Shown piece after piece: positions 8,801 to 10,979 of a DNA stretch of 10,979 nucleotides. The position numbers and the translations under genes were made by a program. Each line of letters opens with the position of its first letter. Positions within the stretch are counted from its first letter, which is position 1. The notes under the pieces are model-generated. The model saw only the letters and a list, made by a program, of their open reading frames with translations, made no database searches and was not told where the DNA came from. This stretch comes from Acidothermales bacterium (GTDB taxonomy: Bacteria; Actinomycetota; Actinomycetes; Streptosporangiales; WHST01), in NCBI GenBank assembly GCA_017354575.1, contig JAFMQP010000093.1, forward strand, positions 1-10,979, read 5' to 3'.

Positions 8801-9861
8801 CGTACGGCGTGCACATCGTGCTGACCTCGCCGACGTTGCACGAGGTGCGGCCGCGGATGCAGAACTCGTTCTCGGGCCGGGTGGAGCTACGGCTCAACGA
8901 CCCGTTCGACTCGATGCTCGACCGCGAGCTGATGAAGAACCTCAGCTCCGAGACGCCGGGCAAGGGCGTCAACCAGGAGAAGCTGTTCTTCCAGGGCGCG
9001 CTGCCCAGGGTCGACGGGCAGGCGCGCGACGACGACCTCGCCGACGCGCAACGCGAGGCGGTGCGGTTGGTCGCCGAGCGCTACCCCGGCGCCGGCGCCC
9101 CGCCGATCCGCATCCTGCCGTTCGACGTCCCGCTCAAGTCGCTCCCGCCCGGCGACGCCATGCCGCCCGCCGTCGCCGTCGGGCTGGAGGAGACACAGCT
9201 CGGGCCCGCGTACCTCGACTTCTACGGCGCCGACCCGCACCTGGTCATCTTCGGCGACTCGGAGACGGGCAAGTCCAACGCGCTGGAGACGATCGTCCGG
9301 CAGCTGATGGCCGGCAAGGACAAGAGCCAGATCGGCTTCGTGCTCGTCGACTACCGCCGATCGCTGCTGGACGTGGTGCCGAAGGAGTTCCAGGTCGCGT
9401 ACTGCACGGCCGGCCCCACGACCGAGCAGGTGTGCCGTGAGCTCGCCGCGAGCCTCGGCAAGCGGCTGCCGCCGCCGGATCTGACCGCGGAGCAGTTGCG
9501 CGACCGGAGCTGGTGGAAGGGCCTCGAGGTGTTCATGGTGGTCGACGACTACGACCTCGTCGCCACGTCGAGCATGAACCCGCTGCTCCCGCTGGCCGAC
9601 TTCCTGGCCCAGGCCAGGGACATCGGGTTCCACATGCTCGTCTCGCGGCGCAGCGGCGGCGCCGGGCGGGCGATCTTCGACCAGATGCTGCAACGACTCG
9701 GCGACCTCAGCACGCCAGGCTTCCTGTTGAGCGGTGACCGCAACGAGGGTCCGCTGGTCTGCGGGGTCCGGCCGCAGAAGCTGCCCGTCGGCCGCGCGTT
9801 GTGGGCCAGACGCACGCACGTGCCGATCCAGGTCCAGATCGCGAACGCCGCCAACCGCTGA
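5890..9861 (+). CDS. eccC: Type VII secretion ATPase EccC (single-chain, three ATPase domains)
   Basis: A 1323-residue FtsK/SpoIIIE-type motor that recognises substrates and drives export. Residues 1-40 are a Pro-rich cytosolic start (VIHRPARTAPPA). Two membrane helices lie at about 44-59 and 63-87, followed by a stalk/DUF domain. ATPase 1 has Walker A GATGSGKS (485-492) and Walker B VIIDEF with Asp598 and Glu599, so it looks catalytic. ATPase 2 has GSPQSGKS (835-842) but Walker B VYVLDGW, with Gly947 where the catalytic Glu should be. ATPase 3 has GDSETGKS (1122-1129) and VVDD at 1217-1220. In studied EccC proteins, domain 3 binds the WXG100 substrate tail and domain 1 powers transport. Both halves (EccCa and EccCb) are fused here, as in many non-ESX-1 systems. 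The start is GTG with GGAGG four bases upstream. It is divergent from eccD and convergent with the WXG100 operon. Confidence 0.97.
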   Translation: MGVSVIHRPARTAPPAVEADQIQLVTPPKVESPQSTGQQMAMIGMPVMTGTGSLLVALTNLGRPLFVAIGLLVFIGSIAMGVVLFWGQRAGPRKKLRTEREQYLDYVDGIRHRLRSSVSAQKERAAWSYPEPEQLVDLAGDDTRRWERRSDDGDFLMLRAGTGTVPLELKVSFAPDDNPMNVLEPVSLAAARQLVERRTTLDHQPVALPVGHLGTTSIVGEWTRGRALMRALLCQAAALHAPDNVRVAVVRSQRVEHLWNFVKWLPHVQSTQVDDGLLPGRLVASTMQDMAEMLEPDIERRVEEHRLSRGKRQIRTHLIVLVDGEFLPVHAALQSPDPTVPLAELGVHLVQLVADRRDEPGQIDLRVLVPPQGQATVQYPNGAGGVFVPDEPGIGLATALARRVSPLRLAADDAPESVLAADVSLPDVLGVTDVGTLDPFATWKHLAPRDLLRVSIGLTGNGRPLVLDLKESAAGGMGPHGLVVGATGSGKSEFLRTLVSSLAIKHHPDLLSMVLVDYKGGATFAGMATLPHLAGMITNLQDDLALVDRMRDALYGEMLRRQELLKRAGNLPNVAAYHRLREQRPELPPLPYLLVIIDEFSELLTAKPDFAELFVAIGRIGRSIGMNLLLATQRLETGKIRGLESHLSYRIGLRTFSETESREAIGTPDAYHLPPEPGSGYLKVDTTVYERFKAAYVSAPYEPASRLDAAGQAAPPVLPYTAVNGIGLVAQRRLESMAKRKPVEQTETAVTVPSVLDVMVERLASSRLSVHKVWLDPMPARLPLDSVLAPFARRQAQLPTPVGSVVGLLDEPRLQRQRPFVFDFAGAHGNMLVVGSPQSGKSLLLRTMILSSAFLHTPDQISFYVTDFGGGGFSALEDLPHVGTVASRLDIDRVRRMVNEMVGLIDRREEAFRANGLDSAATWRRWRAQGNRLDGDPLGDVVYVLDGWPAFKEELEDVEQVVGEIASRGLAYGVHIVLTSPTLHEVRPRMQNSFSGRVELRLNDPFDSMLDRELMKNLSSETPGKGVNQEKLFFQGALPRVDGQARDDDLADAQREAVRLVAERYPGAGAPPIRILPFDVPLKSLPPGDAMPPAVAVGLEETQLGPAYLDFYGADPHLVIFGDSETGKSNALETIVRQLMAGKDKSQIGFVLVDYRRSLLDVVPKEFQVAYCTAGPTTEQVCRELAASLGKRLPPPDLTAEQLRDRSWWKGLEVFMVVDDYDLVATSSMNPLLPLADFLAQARDIGFHMLVSRRSGGAGRAIFDQMLQRLGDLSTPGFLLSGDRNEGPLVCGVRPQKLPVGRALWARRTHVPIQVQIANAANR

Positions 9862-9866
9862 GCGGG

Positions 9867-9883
9867 CGGGTGCCGGCCACCCG
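9867..9883 (+). terminator. Possible small hairpin after eccC
   Basis: Six bases past the eccC stop codon, CGGGTG and CACCCG pair as a 6-base stem around a 5-base loop. It has no T-run and is short, so it is at best a weak terminator. The palindrome at 9931-9960 is the stronger candidate for ending transcription. Confidence 0.3.
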
Positions 9884-9903
9884 GCTGCCCAGCTGCCCGG
9901 CTG
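9880..9903. repeat. Three tandem 8-base units downstream of eccC
   Basis: CCCGGCTG, CCCAGCTG and CCCGGCTG follow each other directly; the middle copy differs by one base. This short array lies in the non-coding gap between the convergent genes. It may be simple slippage, and no function is evident. Confidence 0.5.
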
Positions 9904-9930
9904 AGGGCTCCCAAACCGCCGCGCGGTGAC

Positions 9931-9960
9931 CGAGTTGATCATGTTAACGTGATCAACTCG
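9931..9960. terminator. 30-base near-perfect palindrome between convergent genes
   Basis: CGAGTTGATCA (9931-9941) and TGATCAACTCG (9950-9960) are perfect reverse complements of 11 bases around an 8-base centre that itself contains GTTAAC. Only one base pair of the whole 30 fails. It lies between the ends of eccC and the minus-strand membrane-protein gene, the usual place for a bidirectional terminator. It is much more AT-rich than its surroundings. A T-run is missing, so a dispersed palindromic element or a protein-binding site are alternatives. Confidence 0.6.
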
Positions 9961-9974
9961 GGGGAAAGGGACCG

Positions 9975-10421
9975 TCAGCCCGGGGGCGTGGCGGGGTACA
10001 GCCGGTGGTGGCGGCTGTGCGTCGGCCGCGGCTTCCCCGTCGTGACGGGCGTGCTCGCCTGCTCGGTCGGAGCGGGCGGTGGCGTCGTGATCTGGGTCGC
10101 GCGCTCCTGCTGCTCCTGTTGCTGACGGTCGAGCCGCTGCTGCTTGTGGAAGGCGCCCTGCACGCCGATGGCGGCACAGATCACGACCGCGACGAGGACA
10201 CCGACGACGACCGCGGGCCAGGCGCGGTATCGGTCCCGCCAGGAGCGGTCGGAACCGTGGCACAGCGCGGCGAGCAGCTGCCGGCGGCGTAGCGCCTCAC
10301 CCTCGACCGCCGCGGCGTCCGCGGTCTTCTGCGTCTGCCGCGTGAGCGGCGCGCGAGGCGCGGACGCCGAAGGGCCCGCCGGTTGATGCTCGGCGGGCCC
10401 GTTCGGCGGGATGCTGCTCGT
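9975..10421 (-). CDS. Single-pass membrane protein of the T7SS locus, apparent ACG start
   Basis: I do not recognise a family. The open frame gives 148 residues: a Pro/Ala-rich head, a charged segment (about 40-66, EALRRRQLLAALCHG then SWRDRYRAWP), one strong membrane helix at about 69-90 (VVVGVLVAVVICAAIGV), a Gln-rich probably helical stretch (93-110), and a Pro/Thr/His-rich tail. The Arg-rich side before the helix predicts a cytosolic N-terminus and an outside C-terminus. The frame has no ATG, GTG or TTG before a GTG at 10184, which would start in the middle of the membrane helix. GGAGG at 10428-10432, ten bases after the WXG100 stop, sits six bases before ACG (10421). That makes ACG-AGC-AGC the best start, one base from ATG. 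It could be a real rare start, a sequence error or a decaying start. It is the last gene of the minus-strand WXG100 operon. Confidence 0.68.
   Translation of the reverse strand, partial: TSSIPPNGPAEHQPAGPSASAPRAPLTRQTQKTADAAAVEGEALRRRQLLAALCHGSDRSWRDRYRAWPAVVVGVLVAVVICAAIGVQGAFHKQQRLDRQQQEQQERATQITTPPPAPTEQASTPVTTGKPRPTHSRHHRLYPATPPG
10372..10400 (-). terminator. Strong GC hairpin just after the WXG100 genes
   Basis: GGGCCCGCCG (10372-10381) and CGGCGGGCCC (10391-10400) form a perfect 10-base stem with a 9-base loop, beginning 42 bases after the WXG100 stop in minus-strand transcripts. It looks like a terminator or attenuator lacking a long T-run (only TTC follows). It also lies inside codons about 8-17 of the downstream membrane-protein frame, so it could lower expression of that gene relative to the abundant small substrates or protect the upstream mRNA end. 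Confidence 0.5.
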
Positions 10422-10441
10422 GGTCTACCTCCGGCTGCCGG

Positions 10442-10747
10442 TCAGCCCCAGATACCGCTAACCGTACTCATCGCCTGCTGCGCGCTGGTGATGGCGTTGC
10501 CGTGCGCCTCGTTCATCTTGCGCAGGGCCGAGAGGATCTCCTCGCCGTGGCCGTGGTGCTGGTTGGCCTTCGCCGTGTACAGCTCCTGCCCGCCGCCCTG
10601 CGGCCAGAGCGATCCGACCAGCTGGTTGTGGGTGGCGTACCAGGCATTGAGGTGCCCGGACACGCTGCGGTGCGAGTTGTCGCCCTCGTCCTTCAGGCGG
10701 TTCATGTGCCCGAGGTCCCAGACGATCTGGTCTCCGCCTTGGCTCAT
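10442..10747 (-). CDS. WXG100-family (ESAT-6-like) protein with W-P-Q-G turn
   Basis: A 101-residue protein of the size and helix-turn-helix pattern of WXG100 type VII substrates. Helix 1 spans about residues 8-46. The turn is SLWPQGGGQ with Trp48, and helix 2 runs from about 54 to 96 (LYTAKANQHHGHGEEILSALRKMNEAHGNAITSAQQAM). The usual W-x-G is replaced by W-P-Q-G, one residue longer. No Tyr-x-x-x-Asp/Glu export motif is visible after helix 2, and the chain ends in GIWG. In known systems such a partner forms a heterodimer with a signal-bearing WXG100 protein and leaves through EccC. The ATG has only a weak upstream GGGGA. It lies 16 bases after the second WXG100 gene, so the two look like an Esx pair in one operon. 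Confidence 0.88.
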   Translation of the reverse strand: MSQGGDQIVWDLGHMNRLKDEGDNSHRSVSGHLNAWYATHNQLVGSLWPQGGGQELYTAKANQHHGHGEEILSALRKMNEAHGNAITSAQQAMSTVSGIWG

Positions 10748-10763
10748 GTTCTCAGATCCCCGT

Positions 10764-10979
10764 TCAGACGTTGATGTTCGTGATGGTGTTGACGCCGCTG
10801 ATGCCGCCGGCGGCGGTGGTCATGTCGCTGTGCTGCGTGTCGTCGCCGGTGCCGAACGTGTGGGTGGTCTTGTCAACGCCCTGCGCGATCCGGCCCTGGC
10901 TCTGCGACCACTGGTCGACCCGGTCGAGGTACTCGTTGCGGGCCCTGATGTAGGCGGAGCCACCCGCACCGGCCCAGCC
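10764..10979 (-). CDS. WXG100-family protein, partial (N-terminus beyond window)
   Basis: The open frame runs off the right edge and covers the last 71 residues of the protein. It starts exactly at the family turn, G-W-A-G, and continues with an amphipathic second helix (SAYIRARNEYLDRVDQWSQ, then RIAQGVDKTTHTF). Helix 1 must lie outside. After the helix, F-G-T-G-D occupies the place of the Y-x-x-x-D/E general secretion motif, with Phe for Tyr. A further tail of about 24 residues ends in NTITNINV. This is the likely signal-bearing partner of the neighbouring WXG100 protein, read by EccC. It precedes that gene by 16 bases on the same strand. Confidence 0.85.
   Translation of the reverse strand, partial: GWAGAGGSAYIRARNEYLDRVDQWSQSQGRIAQGVDKTTHTFGTGDDTQHSDMTTAAGGISGVNTITNINV

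Noticed and set aside
6892..8841. Long minus-strand frame opposite eccC
   Set aside because: It is the antisense shadow of the ATPase domains; no recognisable protein features.
9975..10184. GTG at 10184 as the start of the membrane protein
   Set aside because: It would begin within the hydrophobic helix and has no ribosome site, while the frame upstream is open with a good GGAGG at 10428-10432.
10005..10386. Plus-strand frames across the membrane-protein region
   Set aside because: The minus frame gives a clear membrane helix, a Gln-rich helix and a ribosome site; the plus frames are antisense and lack such features.
1..10979. CRISPR array, tRNA, insertion sequence or phage signatures
   Set aside because: No regularly spaced repeats, cloverleaf-like sequences, transposase motifs or phage-like genes were seen.

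Overview
The window is high-GC DNA with strong G/C third-position bias, GTG starts alongside ATG, and a type VII secretion (T7SS/ESX) gene set. This points to a chromosomal stretch from a filamentous or soil-type member of the Actinomycetia. I cannot name the genus from sequence alone.

Left part (1-3235), general metabolism. A plus-strand gene encodes an exported SGNH/GDSL-type lipase or esterase (138-1217). It converges on an IclR-family regulator (1282-2157, minus). Upstream of the regulator, also on the minus strand, are a PhnB-like VOC/glyoxalase-fold protein (2222-2644) and an AhpD/carboxymuconolactone-decarboxylase-like protein (2698-3159). Upstream of the AhpD-like gene is an exact match to the promoter motif I associate with ECF41-type sigma factors, TGTCACA-N16-CGTC on the minus strand. 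Carboxymuconolactone-decarboxylase genes are a classic target of that sigma group, so this pair is probably a small stress or redox operon.

Right part (3236-10979), a type VII secretion locus. Minus-strand eccD (4473-5807, membrane channel subunit) is followed after 19 bases by an EspI-like MinD/ParA ATPase with a Pro/Gln-rich N-terminus (3236-4453). Divergently, and sharing an 82-base control region, lies a full-length single-chain eccC (5890-9861) with N-terminal membrane helices and three FtsK/SpoIIIE ATPase domains. On the far side a minus-strand operon runs inward from the window edge: a partial WXG100 protein (10764-10979, WAG motif), a second WXG100-like protein with an unusual W-P-Q-G turn (10442-10747), and a single-pass membrane protein (9975-10421). 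The membrane protein has a good ribosome binding site but apparently an ACG start codon. A 30-base near-perfect palindrome separates the convergent eccC and membrane-protein genes.

Together these encode the motor (EccC), part of the membrane pore (EccD), an accessory cytosolic ATPase and two small substrates. EccB, EccE and MycP are not in the window and may lie beyond the right edge or elsewhere. I see no tRNA, rRNA, CRISPR array, insertion sequence or prophage, and no gene-free stretch over 300 bases.
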